64,000 nt of DNA, taken from contig NW_001865056.1 of assembly GCF_000002865.3 (NCBI RefSeq), positions 182,230-246,229 on the forward strand. Direction: 5' to 3'. Under the pieces are notes generated by a model that made no database searches, was not told the DNA's origin, and was given only the letters and a program-made list of their open reading frames with translations. Positions 41,728 to 56,274 of the stretch are shown in pieces. This DNA is from Monosiga brevicollis MX1 (taxonomy: Eukaryota; Opisthokonta; Choanoflagellata; Craspedida; Salpingoecidae). Position 1 is the stretch's first letter; each line of letters opens with the position of its first letter. Position numbers and translations under genes: made by a program.

Positions 41728-44328
41728 TTAGTGGATCTTCATGTGAGACCACTTGTCCTTGATCGCAAGCTGCTGCAAGTGATCCTCGACAATCTCCTGC
41801 ATCATGTCCTTGGTCAGCATGTTGGTGCGCGAGCTGTGGGCAGCAGCTTGGAAAGCCGAGCAAAGCTTTGCAATTTGACGGCCAGAGAAACCAGACAGAC
41901 GGCCAGCAAGCTCGGCAAAGTTGAAGGCAGCCACGTCCTCGTGAACAGCAATGGGACGACCTTGCTTGCACTCGGTCACGTATTCCTTGAAGTACAACTC
42001 GATCAAGCGCTGACGCTCGGATTCCGAGGGAAGACCAAGCTCAACAACCTCATCGACACGATCCGTCACGGCACGATCAAATGCAGCGGGCTCGTTGCTG
42101 GAAAAAACGAGCATAAACTTGTCCGTGGGGGAGCCAGTGCGGTACAGGAAAGTGCTGAGCGCGTTGCGCATCTCCTCGGACATCTTGCCATCACCAGTCT
42201 CGCCGCGCTTGCGCAAGAAGGCATCAGCCTCATCAATAAACACCAGAACACTACACAAGAAGAGAAAAGGCGGAAGCAAAAGTGTGAGTTGTGCACCACT
42301 GAATGTTCGCCATAGCTTGTGAAAAGGGAAAAAAGGAAAGGAATGTAAGCCGTATGGTTTTTCTCAAATCATCATGACCGCGTCGCGGTCCACTGTAGCC
42401 CGTAAGGGCTTCAGTGATAGATCGTGATATGGAATATACGGACGCTGGCAAGCACTCCAGACTACACGAGGCAGCCAGAGTACAAGCGAGCTTGATATAC
42501 GATGGCAGGACATAGAGAAGCGCCATGCCGCCTTTCGGTGGTGGTTGCCATCACGTATCACAGCTCAGGAGGGTTTAACGCCTCCAGAATTGTGGTGACA
42601 GCGCCCGGGCGCTCTCATCGTCCAAGAGGGGACGCACGAGTGGCCAGACCCATGCAAACATCCCTCCCATCGAGCCCAATCCCGAAGGATAGGAGTGACG
42701 TTGTGTGATTGTTGTGAAAGATGAAACAAAGAGTGGGGAGTGCAACTTACCCGCGCTTGCTAGACTCGGCCCAATCGAAAACACGGTGCAGCTCAGTCAC
42801 GGCATCCTTGCCAAGAGGTCCAACATCACCACCAGCGAGCACGGCATACTCGAGGCCAGACTGCTGAGCGAGACGACGGCCGAACATGGTCTTGCCAGTA
42901 CCGGGGGGACCGTACAGCAACAAATGGCGGAAAGCGGCGCCGTTGGCCTTGGTGTTGGCGGTGGCAACGGTGATGCTACCAAGCGACTTCTCAGTCTTCT
43001 CGTTCAAGACCATTCCCTCGAGAGGGTTGCCCTTCTTGGAGGAAAGCATGCGCTTGATGGAGCCCCAAGGGTTCAGGATAAAGGGTTGACGCGAAGTCTC
43101 GCGGATCAGCGGGGGCTGGCTCAGGCGGCGCTGCAGGTATTGACCCGCAACGTTGGTACCCGCACGAGCGGCGTACACACCCAATGCGAGACCGGTGACG
43201 GCGCCAATGGTCAAGGCCACGTTCTTGGGGTCAGAGGCGTAGTCACGGGCCATCTGGCGCATTTCTTGGCCATACGCCTCGATAGCCGCCAAAGTGGTCT
43301 TGCGCCCCTCCTCGGCCTGAAGCACGAGCTGAGCATCGCGAATGTCACGGTTTTCACGCTCCTGCTTGATACGGGCCTCGGCATCAACTTGGGCCTAGAA
43401 CCAACATCAAAAGTCAAATCGTGAGAGGAAGCTAGAAGCAAGAGACATGGAAGGAAGAACAATCAAAAAGCGGGGCTGCCCTTTGTCGATCCACACGTCA
43501 CAAATGAAAGTCTAACCTTGGCCAGTTCGGTTTTGCGACGAAGCTGGGCCTCGTACTCCATCGTCTTGCGACGTTCATTCTCCTGGCGCATGGCTACGTC
43601 TTGCTGGCGTTGACGCTCTTGCTCATTGAGCTGGGCTTGCTGACGGAGTTGATCCTCGTAACGCTGACGCGCGATACGGTCCTCCTCCTGAGTGCGCTTC
43701 ACACGCTCTTGAGTCTCAAACTGCATGGTGCGGCGGCGCTCTTCCTCGACCACCTGGGCGACCTTGGCCTGTTCCTCAATGCGCTTGGCTTCGGCTGCCG
43801 CAGCATCGGCCCTGAACTTCTCCTGCCAAGTGCCCTCTTGCTGACGGGCCAGATCCATCAACTCGTTGGCCTTGTCTAGATTGAACCGAACCCAAACATG
43901 GCCAAAGGACATGAGAAGTTACGTGCGCCCAAAGTCTGCCGCAAGGTGTTCGACAACCAAAACGGGGTATGGCACGTGAGCCTACCGTAGCCCTTGAGAG
44001 CGTCAGCTGCCTTGACAATGCGCTCCAACACGTTCATGGTCTCAGTCGCATCCTAAAGCACGGGGAAAAGACAAAGCATGGGGTCAGGTTGCAGTCGTGG
44101 GAAGCTGGTCTGGCAAGGCACGCGGCACGCCACACGTGGCGCCAGTGGTCAGACAGGATGAGGGTGACGAACCGTGTTGCCTGCCGTCGAGCCAATGGCC
44201 TCGAGAGAAGGGGGCACGCTGCTTCCAGAAGGAGGCAGGGGCGCCGAGGCACCGCTGCCAGTGGGCGGCGGGGCGGCGGCGCCATTCTGGTCGCCGCCCT
44301 TGGATCCACCCGTTAGCCAGCTGAACAT
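41728..44328 (-). CDS. ATAD3: ATAD3 mitochondrial AAA+ ATPase
   Basis: Inner-membrane AAA+ protein linked to mitochondrial nucleoids, cholesterol handling and cristae. Five exons: 44328-44173, 44052-43986, 43875-43517, 43394-42751, 42250-41728. They give 582 residues exactly in frame. The N-terminus is Gly/Pro/Ser-rich (MFSWLTGGSKGG). A long Glu/Arg/Gln coiled coil follows (residues about 75-240: RTQEEDRIARQRYEDQLRQQ is conserved). The membrane segment lies near ALTIGAVTGLALGVYAA. The AAA core has Walker A LLLYGPPGTGKT, AGGDVGPLGKDAV, Walker B (across an intron) VFIDEADAFLRKR, sensor 1 VFSSNEP and DRVDEVVELGLPS with GFSGRQIAKL. All ATPase residues are intact. Divergent with ZMAT2 (485 bp). 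Confidence 0.95.
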
Positions 44329-44812
44329 GATGTCGATTCACGCCCAACGGGAACAGAGAACAGACAACGAATCAAGAAAATGCCACTGAACGGCAGGCGC
44401 GTTGTCTTGTTGCCTCCCGCGTGCGTGTGCGTGTTGGTGACTCCCCACACACACATGCACTCACACCGTTGAACGTATTTGACATGCACCACACCTCCAT
44501 GCAGCTGAGCCCTGACCACGTGTGTGCGTCTGGATGTGCAAACCTTGTAACACAACAGTGCACAGTGACACACACTTGAAGAACAAAAACGTGGGTCGGT
44601 GGTGAAAGAAAGACGTAATGCGTGGTGGTGGAAGAAAAACGTAGAAAACTCTCAACACGGTCATTCAACGTGTTGGGAAAACAACAAGAATTGTCAGAAT
44701 GTAAGAAATATATAATGTGTAAAAAGCTAGACTTCCGCATCCGTCGAACTTTTTCATTTTCCGAGCGACGGCGATCCATCCGTCTGGACTTGGTCGACTG
44801 GGTACCGTCAAC
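44329..44812. other. Divergent gap ATAD3/ZMAT2, probable bidirectional promoter
   Basis: 484 bp with several GTGTGCG/CACACAC words. An AT-rich segment near 44690-44720 (AAATATATAATG) could act as a core promoter for ZMAT2. No ORF. Confidence 0.4.
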
Positions 44813-45777
44813 ATGTCCAAGCCTCCGGCCAAGCAGGCCAAGCCCGAGGCGGTAAGCGAGCAGGGCATCTCCAGACAAAAGGGGACAGCATGTTCTGGGA
44901 TTTGATGATTTTGATGAATTACATCTTGGTCTGATATTGATGCCCGACTCACCACGCAACCAACATGGATCATTGACGCCGACAGACAACTGACGACTAT
45001 GGCCGTCGCAAGTGGGATAAGGAGGCGTTCTCGCGGGCGGCACGCGAGCGTCTGGAGATGGAAGAAATGGAGCTAGAGCGTCAGCAAGGTAAGGCATGGT
45101 GCTGTTTAACTGCTAGCCAGATGTCTGACGTGCGCTCACCTCACACTTCATGGTCAGGTCGACAAAATACCAAACCTGTGATGCGACCTGCATTGCAGGC
45201 ACGCCAGCATGAGGTGCGCCTCGGAACATGGACTGCCGCCGCCAAGCTCGGTGCCATTTGCTGGCTTTGCCAATGTCCATGCACATCTTGAGTTGACCTC
45301 TTTTCTTTGCTTGTTGCCATGGGTCCTGTGGCGCCGGCAGGTGGATCTTGGCTCCAAGCTCCACACCTCCCGCGTTGTCGACAGCATCCGATCGAAAGGT
45401 GCGGGATACTTTTGCGAAGTCTGCGACGTGTTGTGCAAGGACTCGAACAATTACCTTGACCACATCAACAGCAAAAAACGTACGTACATTCGTGTTGTCT
45501 TGCCCAGGCCCTGTGTGATGACACACAACGCAATCGTTTCGTCTTTCTTGATGCGCGTCGCCTGCAGATCAACGTGCACTGGGCATGTCCATGCGTGTTG
45601 AGCGGTCCAGATCTCGACTGCGGCACGGGCCGCCGTTGTCCACAGGTGGATCAGGAAAAGCAAGCCAAGGTAGATTACAACATTGACAAAGCCATGGCAC
45701 TAATGCAGGACGAGGATGAGCGACGCAAGGTGCGATCCATGCCCGCTTGCTCGGTCGCCCACGCACACCCACCCACC

Positions 45778-45831
<54 letters not shown>

Positions 45832-46106
45832 GGCTTGTTTGAATGGCTAACAACTGCCTTCTCTTTAACATAACAGCGGGAGAAACGGCAACGCAAGAAA
45901 GAGGCCAAGCGCCAACGTGCCGAGGTTGCCCCTGGTTTGTTTTCCCATGCCTCGTGCCCCTTTCTCGCTTTCCAGCTGTCCTTTTCTGTGCGTGGCCCTG
46001 ACACGCATATCTGTACGGTGGTCTGGCAGAAGATGACGACGTCGATGCAGAAGAAATTGACCCAGCCCTAGCTGCTATGATGGGATTCCAAGGTTTTGGC
46101 AAGTAA
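44813..46106 (+). CDS. ZMAT2: ZMAT2 / Snu23, U4/U6.U5 tri-snRNP zinc-finger protein
   Basis: Spliceosomal protein of the tri-snRNP/B complex. Start MSKPPAKQAKPEA at 44813. Exons encode DDYGRRKWDKEAFSRAARER, VDLGSKLHTSRVV and the C2H2 matrin-type finger GYFCEVCDVLCKDSNNYLDH. HQRALGMSMR follows, then VDQEKQAKVDYNIDKAMALM, a basic REKRQRKKEAKRQRAE stretch, and the end AAMMGFQGFGK, which equals the family end MGFSGFG. Zinc ligands (C, C, H, H) are all present. The splice after GMSMR is odd: the conserved VERS residues lie in the sequence (45597-45608), but a canonical in-frame junction removes them. A CA microsatellite sits in the next intron. Confidence 0.88.
45780..45831. repeat. (ACCC)n/(CA)n microsatellite in ZMAT2 intron
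   Basis: Short CCCA tetramer run at 45768-45786, followed by about 43 bp of pure CA. Confidence 0.95.
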
Positions 46107-46458
46107 CACTACTAGTTCATCCCGAGTCACGGCAGGCAGCATGTAAATGCTTTGTACACAAATCAACACACCGATTCCGTTCACGAGCTTTCTGCAATTT
46201 CCTTTTTTCTTGTTTCTTTCTGTAAGCGACCATGCCAGCGCATCGACGCAGAAATGCGCGAGCGCGCGCGCACGCGAGAATGCACGGGACCTTTGTGATC
46301 AAAACCGGCGGCTCGGCCATTGACCGAGTTCTGCACGAGTGGCCCGCTGTGTTTTGCTCAACTTGACTAATCAACAATCGAGTACACGACAATAAGCATG
46401 GGGTCGGGGTAGCTCGTGACTCTCAAACTGCGCTGGCACCCCCTCAGGACAGGTGTGC
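46107..46458. other. Convergent 3' gap ZMAT2/NECAP with alternating GC tract
   Basis: 352 bp. It includes a GCGCGAGCGCGCGCGCACGC purine-pyrimidine alternation at 46255-46275 that could adopt Z-DNA. A minus-strand ORF of 91 codons here has no recognisable similarity. Confidence 0.5.
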
Positions 46459-48234
46459 TTAAAAGGCCACCCAGCTATCACCCGCGCCGTCTTTAGACCT
46501 AAGCAGCCCACGAGGGTTATGAGCTGACACCTGAGCATGTCACACGGGATAGAGAAAGTCAGGGTCAGCGTAACGTACGCTGACGCAAAATCCCCGAAAG
46601 GATCACTCTTATCCTGTGCAGCTGGCCGAGAGGCGAAAGGATCACCACCGCTCGCAGCAAAGGGGTTGGCAGCCGAAGACGATGGTGCAGTGGCTGGCGC
46701 TGAGCTACTGGCAAAAGGATCAAACTCGTTCTGGCTTGCAAATGGATTCTATCCCCGCGTATAAGAGTGTCGTTCGAGCCTGGTGAGTCAGAGCCAGAAT
46801 TTATGCTCAGACCTCGAGCAGAAGGGGCTAACCTGTTTCGGCGTTGAGGCAGCCGCTTTGGGAGAAATGGTCGTTGCAGAGAATGCGGCCCCTAAGGAGA
46901 CTAGAGAAGGCGAGCACTCACATCAAGTCGAGAGAGGCCAAAGCTGCCACGAGGCTGAGAAGCAGGCGAGTCAATGCCTGATTTACCCATGGGTGCGGAC
47001 TTGGACTTGGTTGCCGGCTCCTCATCATCATCATCCCGTTTCTTGGTCTAAGATGAAGGAGTCACCGCATTGGGCTGACGCATGAGCAAACTCTTTCCGT
47101 GGCAAGACGTGATGCACAGCCAAGCCAGAGAAAGAGGAGTCTGACCAGGGCAGAAAGAGCAGCCGAGCCGTACCTTGATGTTGATTTTGATGGTTTGGCC
47201 CTCTGCCATCTTGAGATCGTGTTTGGGCACGTACTCTTCCTCTGTCTGTGCATCTGCCGACTTTTTGAGGGACCTGTGCCACAGCCCCCGACATATCAAG
47301 GCAAAATGGTCTTGTCAGTTTGTTCCACAAATCTGGCCCAAACGGTTCCCATCCTTAAAACCTACTTTCCAAAGTCCTGCAGCGCTACACTGAAATCAAA
47401 GGCCTCGGAGCGATCTGCAAAGCCCATTCCCAAGAACGCATGGCGCCCCTGGTTGACGACCTTCAAGACAAAGTAGCTGCCGCGCCCATTGTGCAGGTGA
47501 GTGGATGCTGAGGCGGCTGGACCAATGTGACTAGCAAGCCGCATGCACGCATGCTTTGTGGGAGCAACGTCACACGGACGCACCGAGAACTGTCAATGAC
47601 GCTTTCGACCCAGTTGCTGGGATCACTGTCGATGGGTGCCTGTGTGGATGACCGACGAAACCAGTGAAGACGCGGGGTACCGATGCCCAGGGTATTCTCC
47701 GCTTTGCAAATGCACGCATCCAGAACAAGGACGGCATACGTACCTCGGCAAAGAGGGCACCGGTTGTAGTATCTGTCAGCGAGACGGTGCATTTCTTGCC
47801 CTTGAGGGTCACCTGATAAGTGTTGTCCCGACCAGACAGGAGGGGCAGCCTTGGTGAGGCTGAGATCCTCCTCACCAATCAAGGTTTGTTAGTGGCCTCT
47901 GCCTACCTTGAGACGACCAGTCCAGAGGGGTTTGTCAAGACCCCAGTCGGCTGCACGATATCCCTTGTTGGTCTGACGTGGTGGTAGGCGATAGACCATA
48001 CACTGCAACACATGACGTTTCAAAGATCCAGCAGTCATATCATGCACAGCCCAATACCAGATTATGAGCCACAGCCACGGCCATGGCCAAATGCATGACC
48101 TTGGAGGAAAACACATAAAAAAAACGAAAAGAAAGCCCCCGTTCAAATCAGCTCGGAGGTCCCCAAGCTCCGCCAGCCATTGACCAGCTCACCTCGCGCA
48201 CAACAAGCGCAATCTGCTCAATTTCATCAGCCAT
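46459..48234 (-). CDS. NECAP: NECAP endocytic adaptor (AP-2 ear-binding coat-associated protein)
   Basis: Clathrin-adaptor accessory protein. Start [14 protein letters not shown] (ATG 48234), then across introns [72 protein letters not shown], and [34 protein letters not shown], which is the family's PHear domain. [10 protein letters not shown] ends the domain. The C-terminal tail is a charged linker ([16 protein letters not shown]) followed by Ser/Ala-rich sequence with repeated NPF and DPF motifs ([34 protein letters not shown]). NPF motifs bind EH domains and DPF motifs bind adaptor appendages. The last exon, [11 protein letters not shown], corresponds to the conserved WVxF ear-binding end; its acceptor near 46495 joins in frame. 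About seven introns. Confidence 0.92.
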
Positions 48235-48424
48235 CTTCACGTCTGCAAACGAGAAATAAGCAAAGAAAAACAAAGCCCAAATCGATGAATTCTCCAAACG
48301 ACGACACCAGGCGCCTCCTCCCCCCCAACACCCCCTGCCACTGCCACTGCCACTGCCACTGCCACTGACTGGAAGTTCAGTCGCACACCCACCTCCAAAC
48401 GAAACCAAGAAAATGAATCATAAC

Positions 48425-48480
<56 letters not shown>

Positions 48481-48679
48481 AAGGATGACATTTGTGGATT
48501 TTCTTTGGTTTTCAAGACACACAGACACTCGACTCGTTGTGTAGTGGTGGCAGCTGGCGGCGACACTGGCAGGTGGAGGGGCGGAGGGTGTGAATGGTGT
48601 TGATCGGTGGTGTTGGGGGATCATGTCGTGAGCTGGTTGGATGTGGTATTGACGGGCTTGTTTGTGAGCTTTTCTCTCC
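48235..48679. other. Divergent gap NECAP/GPHR with simple repeats
   Basis: 445 bp between divergent start codons. It contains a CCACTG hexamer run (48334-48366) and 48-50 bp of (CA)n at 48427-48476. No ORF; probable shared promoter. Confidence 0.6.
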
Positions 48680-51600
48680 ATGACTGAGGACGTTGCGTAC
48701 GCTTGGGCCAACATGGACTACCTCATTGTGGGCGGCTCACTCGTAAGATCGATGGTCGACCCTCTGCCCTGGTCGGTTGATTGAGTCTCTGCTGATTGGC
48801 GTCTCGGGGCTCTTTGATGCAACCCATTTTGCAGGCAGCCTTTTGTACAGCGGGCTGGATATTTGTGCGCCACCAGCTGCAGACTGCCCATGTATGTCCT
48901 CACTGCGCTGCACCCTTGGCTTGGTACATGGCCCCCATGCCTCCTCATCACTCGGTCTGATGTGATGCTCGGCCCCCTCTTCGCTTGCGCTATTGGATAG
49001 CATGCCGTGATCCAAGGACTGCTCTTCTCCACCACGTTTGGCCTCAGCTTGTCGCTGCTGGAGCTCTTGATCTTTGAAATCCTTGATGTGCTAGAGGCCC
49101 ACTTCCGTCACCATGCGTGGTATCTGACCCTGCAAGCCATTGTGGTCTTGCTGGTCGTGGCACTGCCCCTCAACTTCTTCCACGAGCTTGTCTGGCTCAA
49201 CAGCAACAACTGGCGCCTTGGATTGCTCAAACTGACAGCGCTCTGGGCCACATTCCTCCTCTGCTTCGCGCGCATCACTCAGATCCACTCCTTCTTTGGT
49301 GCGCGCACACGCCTTTTGTGACCCGTTGGTTCGGTCTCTCTTTGAGCAACCTTGCATGACTTCCTCTGCCCGCTGGACGCGGCGAACACGGCAAAGCATG
49401 TGTTGTCGCTGCTCCTCAACTGGTCGTGTGTTCATCGTGCTGTGCGTCGTGTTACAGACTTTATGACTCTTGAGGGAGCCGTCGCTCGGGTTGGCGTCAT
49501 TGGCGTCACAACCATTGCAATCCTCTCCGGCTGGGGTGCCGTGCACACTCCCTACAAGTTTTTGCATCTCTTTTTGGAAAGCGTGGACGAGGTACAGCTG
49601 CTCGAGCTGCTTTTGAAAGCTTATATGCCTGGTCCACCATCCTTTGCCCATGCTCAAGCCACATTCTTGTTGATGGCACGACAACTCTAGGGCGAGCTGC
49701 GACAGCTCAAACAGCAGCGAGAAGCCCTCACGTATGACAAACTCAAGTCCTCCGCAGAATCCACAAACTTTCACCATCCATCATGCCTAATGTTGTGTCT
49801 GGGCATGCCACCCCGGCAACGCGTGTTAGGGACAAACTCCGTCAGAAACGCCGACAGTTGTCCGAACTCGTACCGGCACGCCAGCAGGCGTCTTCGACTG
49901 GCTTCTGGTCCATGTTTAGCAACAGCCTCAGCAGTGGTGAGTTTGAAAAAGGGTGGGCCATGAAAGACCACGCCCATCGCGCGCCATTTGACGTTGGGCC
50001 GCAATCCTGCACTGGCACTTGGCATGCGTTTACAGAAGGCCGGGCGGCGGCGGCGTTGGAGCAAGAAACCGTGGCCATGGAGACCATGCTAGCGTTAGTC
50101 TCTTGTCAGGCTCCTCCAATTCCTTTGCTTCAACTCTCGGCGGGAACTGTGATTGGTTTGGTGGAGGAACTTTGATCTGATATCACGGCAATTCTCTGTT
50201 CTGTTTCTGCTGCCGAACTGATAGGCAGCTGAACAGCAATGTGCGCGATTTGGAACAAGCCAAGCATCGGTGGGATGAAGCCTTTACCTTCAAGGTGAGC
50301 CCAAGGTTGCTGAGCTCATGTTTGCTGAGCCGCACGCACAAACCAAAGGTCCAACACCGTTGGATAAGCTTGAACGCGGTTTTAAACGTGAAAGGATGGT
50401 TTATTCGCCAACCGATGGGCACATATCTGGCGTGTGGCTGACCACCCACCGCCCCTTGCTTAGGGGCGAGTTTTGAACATCATGGGATATGTCCTCTCGG
50501 GCTACTGCATCGTCAAGGTGTTTTTGGCCACCATCGGCCTCTTGCTGGTACGTGCGGCCCACGGCAGTGTCAAGTCATCCCGGCACCCTGGCCAATCTGG
50601 GGCTGAGTCGGTTCGATGCTTTGTTTTGTTTCTCGTGAAACCTTTTCACGTTTGTTTGTTTTTCTCCTTCTAGGGTTTGACCAAGAAAACCGATCCCGTG
50701 ACGCGATTGATGCAAATTACGGCGGATTGGCTCCAGCTGGGCGTTGACGTACACTTTTGGTCTCAACAAATTTCTTTCCTCTTTGTAAGCCCGTGACCAT
50801 GGTTTGAGCCATCCATGCATGTGATATTCCATCCGTCATGGCAAACTTTCATTTGACGTGTAGGTGGGGGTAATTATTCTGGCCTCGACTCGCAACTTTA
50901 TGTTGAAAATGAGCTTGGTAGGTCATCTGTTGGCACCATTGCGACCGAGCAATCGTTTGCCTGTATGCAGGCAGCGTGTAGCTGCGTTCCTTTGAGCGCT
51001 GACTAGCCGCAACCCAACTCGTGCATGCATCCACCAGGTCGTACAAACGTTGACGAGTGCAGGCGCTAGTGTATCCGGTGCTCTCATGACGCTGATGGCT
51101 GAAATTATGGTGCGTAAGCCTTGGTCTATGGCCCCTCGCAATATGTCCCTTGGATTCAGGCTGGTTCGCGAGATTGCATGTTGTGTGTGTCTTGCTGTCA
51201 CGTGCTTCCGGGTGACGGGCGCTTCAGGGCATGTACTTTGTGGCCATGATTATTCTGATGCGCATGAACATGCCACCACAATACCGGTGGGTGGGTCGGA
51301 TCTTGTCGGACCGAGTGGGATGAATGCTTTGATCGAGATCAAGAGCTTGGCAACTGGCGACTCACCTAGCTGATGTTTTGATTCTGACTCGACCTTGTGC
51401 TTGACACCATGCCCCATGCCTTTTCTTGGTTGATGCACAGCACGATCATCACGGATGTTCTCGGTGGGTTGCAATTCAACTTTTTTCACCAGTGGTTTGA
51501 CCGAATCTTCTTGGTATGGACTCGTGATGCTGCTTGCGCCCGGGGGGAGGGTATGATGATTGTAGCTGATTGAGCACTTTCTGGCCTCATTTTTGTTTGG

Positions 51601-51695
51601 GGTGCCGCCATTAGTTGAGTGCGCTTCTGGCCTTGGGTGGAATTTACGTATCGCGGAAGGCAGCCGCCAGCTCGACTTGGTCATCCCTAGTCTAA
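48680..51695 (+). CDS. GPR89: Golgi pH regulator (GPHR/GPR89), anion channel
   Basis: Multi-pass Golgi membrane protein that supports lumenal acidification; plant relatives are GTG1/2. Exons in order encode MTEDVAYAWANMDYLIVGGS, FGLSLSLLELLIFEILDVLE, AIVVLLVVALPLNFFHELVW, VARVGVIGVTTIAILSGWGA, and SGFWSMFSNSLSS at the cytosolic hairpin. Next come the coiled segment NVRDLEQAKHRWDEAFTFK, VLNIMGYVLSGYCIVKVFLA, KKTDPVTRLMQITADWLQL, VHFWSQQISFLFVGVIILAS, IMGMYFVAMIILMRMNMPPQ, then TIITDVLGGLQFNFFHQWFD and LLSALLALGGIYVSRKAA, ending at TAA 51693-51695. About nine membrane segments are expected. At least ten introns; the internal boundaries are given only by these motifs. All conserved blocks I remember are present. 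Confidence 0.92.
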
Positions 51696-52223
51696 AAAGG
51701 AATGTGATGGAAGCCTGAATGGACGCTGTGGCCCGGAGCACCAAACGCAAGTTGACTTGAATTGAACCAGAAGGGAGGCAAGCTTAACAATCTGCGGAGA
51801 GGAATGCCAAATTAAAAAGAGAGGGGGAAAAAAAAAAAAAGAAAACGAAGAGAGAGAAAGAGAGAAACAAGGACGCGCACACACACACACACACACACAA
51901 CAGAACCCATGAGACGGAGAGGGGGTGCAGGGAGAATCGGACGCTACATGTAAAATTCGCTGAGACAGGCAAGAAGCCAAGGTGATAACAGCCAACCAAA
52001 ACTCGTGCCTCTGGGACAACAGATAAGGGGTGGAGACCGGCCCACTCTCAGAGGGGCCCGGGTGGACAGGATAAACGGAAAAGACCAAAGTCATAATTTT
52101 ACGCATGGCTGCAACCTTTGGACTCTCCGCGATGCACTGTCGCTGCTCACATTACAAAGGTCTGGGAGGGATGCGAATACACCCCCTGAGGCAGAAGTCA
52201 GGGCGTGAACAAGACCACCACCA
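51696..52223. other. Convergent 3' gap GPHR/bS16m
   Basis: 528 bp with a poly-A/GA segment (51826-51870) and CA dinucleotides at 51877-51899. No gene seen. Confidence 0.55.
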
Positions 52224-52778
52224 TTATGCCTTGCCCTCTTTGTTGCTCTGCGCGCGGATGGTGCTTTCACGCTTGGGATAAGTAGGGGTTAGGCCAGCCT
52301 AAACAGCGACAGCCACAGACCGTGCATGAGCATGAGGCAACGTGCAGACACAAAGATGCCAGGCAGCCACAATCGGCCCCTGCTGCAGCCGCCACGAGGC
52401 TTACAGACCTTGCCCAGGAGCTGTGCCACACGCTCTGTGGGCTGTGCGCCAGCCGCAAGCCAGTGCCTATTGAATGCCGCGGGGCGTTTTCAAGCGAAAA
52501 AGGGATGAGAGGAGCGCTGGCACAAAGCAGCGAGCGCCGAGCGCCGAGCGCCGAGCGCCGAGCCGAGCGAAATACTGCAGGGCCAAGGCGGGGACCGACC
52601 GAATGCGGGCAAAGTCAAAGCTGCAGACTTTGGAGCCGTCGGCACGAGGAATGGGGTCATAAGTGCCCAGCCGCTCAAGGTGCTTGCCATCGCGTGGGCT
52701 GCGCTGGTCGGCTGCCACAATGCGGAAGAAGGGACGATGGCGGGCGCCAAAGCGCTGGAGACGGAGCGCGACGGGCAT
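52224..52778 (-). CDS. MRPS16: Mitochondrial small-subunit ribosomal protein bS16m
   Basis: Three exons (52778-52600, 52466-52409, 52298-52224) give 103 residues in frame. The start [20 protein letters not shown] carries the bS16 signature (IRL-R-G-...-PFY-IV), followed by [20 protein letters not shown] and DPIP. Exon 2 gives [19 protein letters not shown], matching W-x-GAQP-T--V--LL. Exon 3, [16 protein letters not shown], is a short basic tail. The protein binds the 5' and central domains of small-subunit rRNA. There is no long presequence, which is usual for bS16m. Intron 1 holds a GCGCCGAGC tandem tract. Divergent to DDX3. Confidence 0.93.
52528..52570. repeat. GCGCCGA tandem repeat in bS16m intron 1
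   Basis: Four to five copies of the 7-bp unit GCGCCGA around 52528-52570, all within the intron between exons 1 and 2. Confidence 0.85.
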
Positions 52779-55783
<3,005 letters not shown>

Positions 55784-56274
55784 TTGATACACCCCGCATA
55801 CCCGTCTTTGGCAGCGCCAAATCTTGTCCTAACTTAAACATTCCTTTAAGCTAGGCCAGGAATCGATAGAAGTATTTTTGTGGGGTTTTTCTTTTCCTCA
55901 TTGTGCTGTGTTTTTTTCCTCCCACCTTTGTACTTCCAACCATGTGTGTTTCACACTGCTGCCTGTCGCCCGACTCTTCCCTCCTTTTGCATATCTGTAC
56001 ACGCATCATGTGACGTTTGCTTCCTCCCGCCCTTTTTGGCGGAGAGTCGGCTTTCGTGTCGTTGGCTATCCTTGTTCCTTTTTGACTCGGCGCTCATCTG
56101 CCGACATGACTCAACAATCGATTCACAACCGACACTTTGACGCTCTTGATTCATTCAAAAGTAAAAGCCCAACAGATGTGACGCGCAGACGTTGGTGTCC
56201 TGTGTCAATTAGTTGTGTGCCGTTAAAACGACGAAAAAAGAATGGCAAGGGGAGGTTTTACGAGCAAGCCTCGA
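55784..56274. other. Convergent 3' gap DDX3/SPT7-like
   Basis: 491 bp, T-rich just after DDX3 (55870-55930) and then mixed. No gene seen; likely 3' UTRs of both genes. Confidence 0.55.

Noticed and set aside
46117-46392. 91-codon minus-strand ORF between ZMAT2 and NECAP
   Set aside because: Composition driven by the GC-alternating tract; no similarity, and it overlaps probable 3' UTRs.
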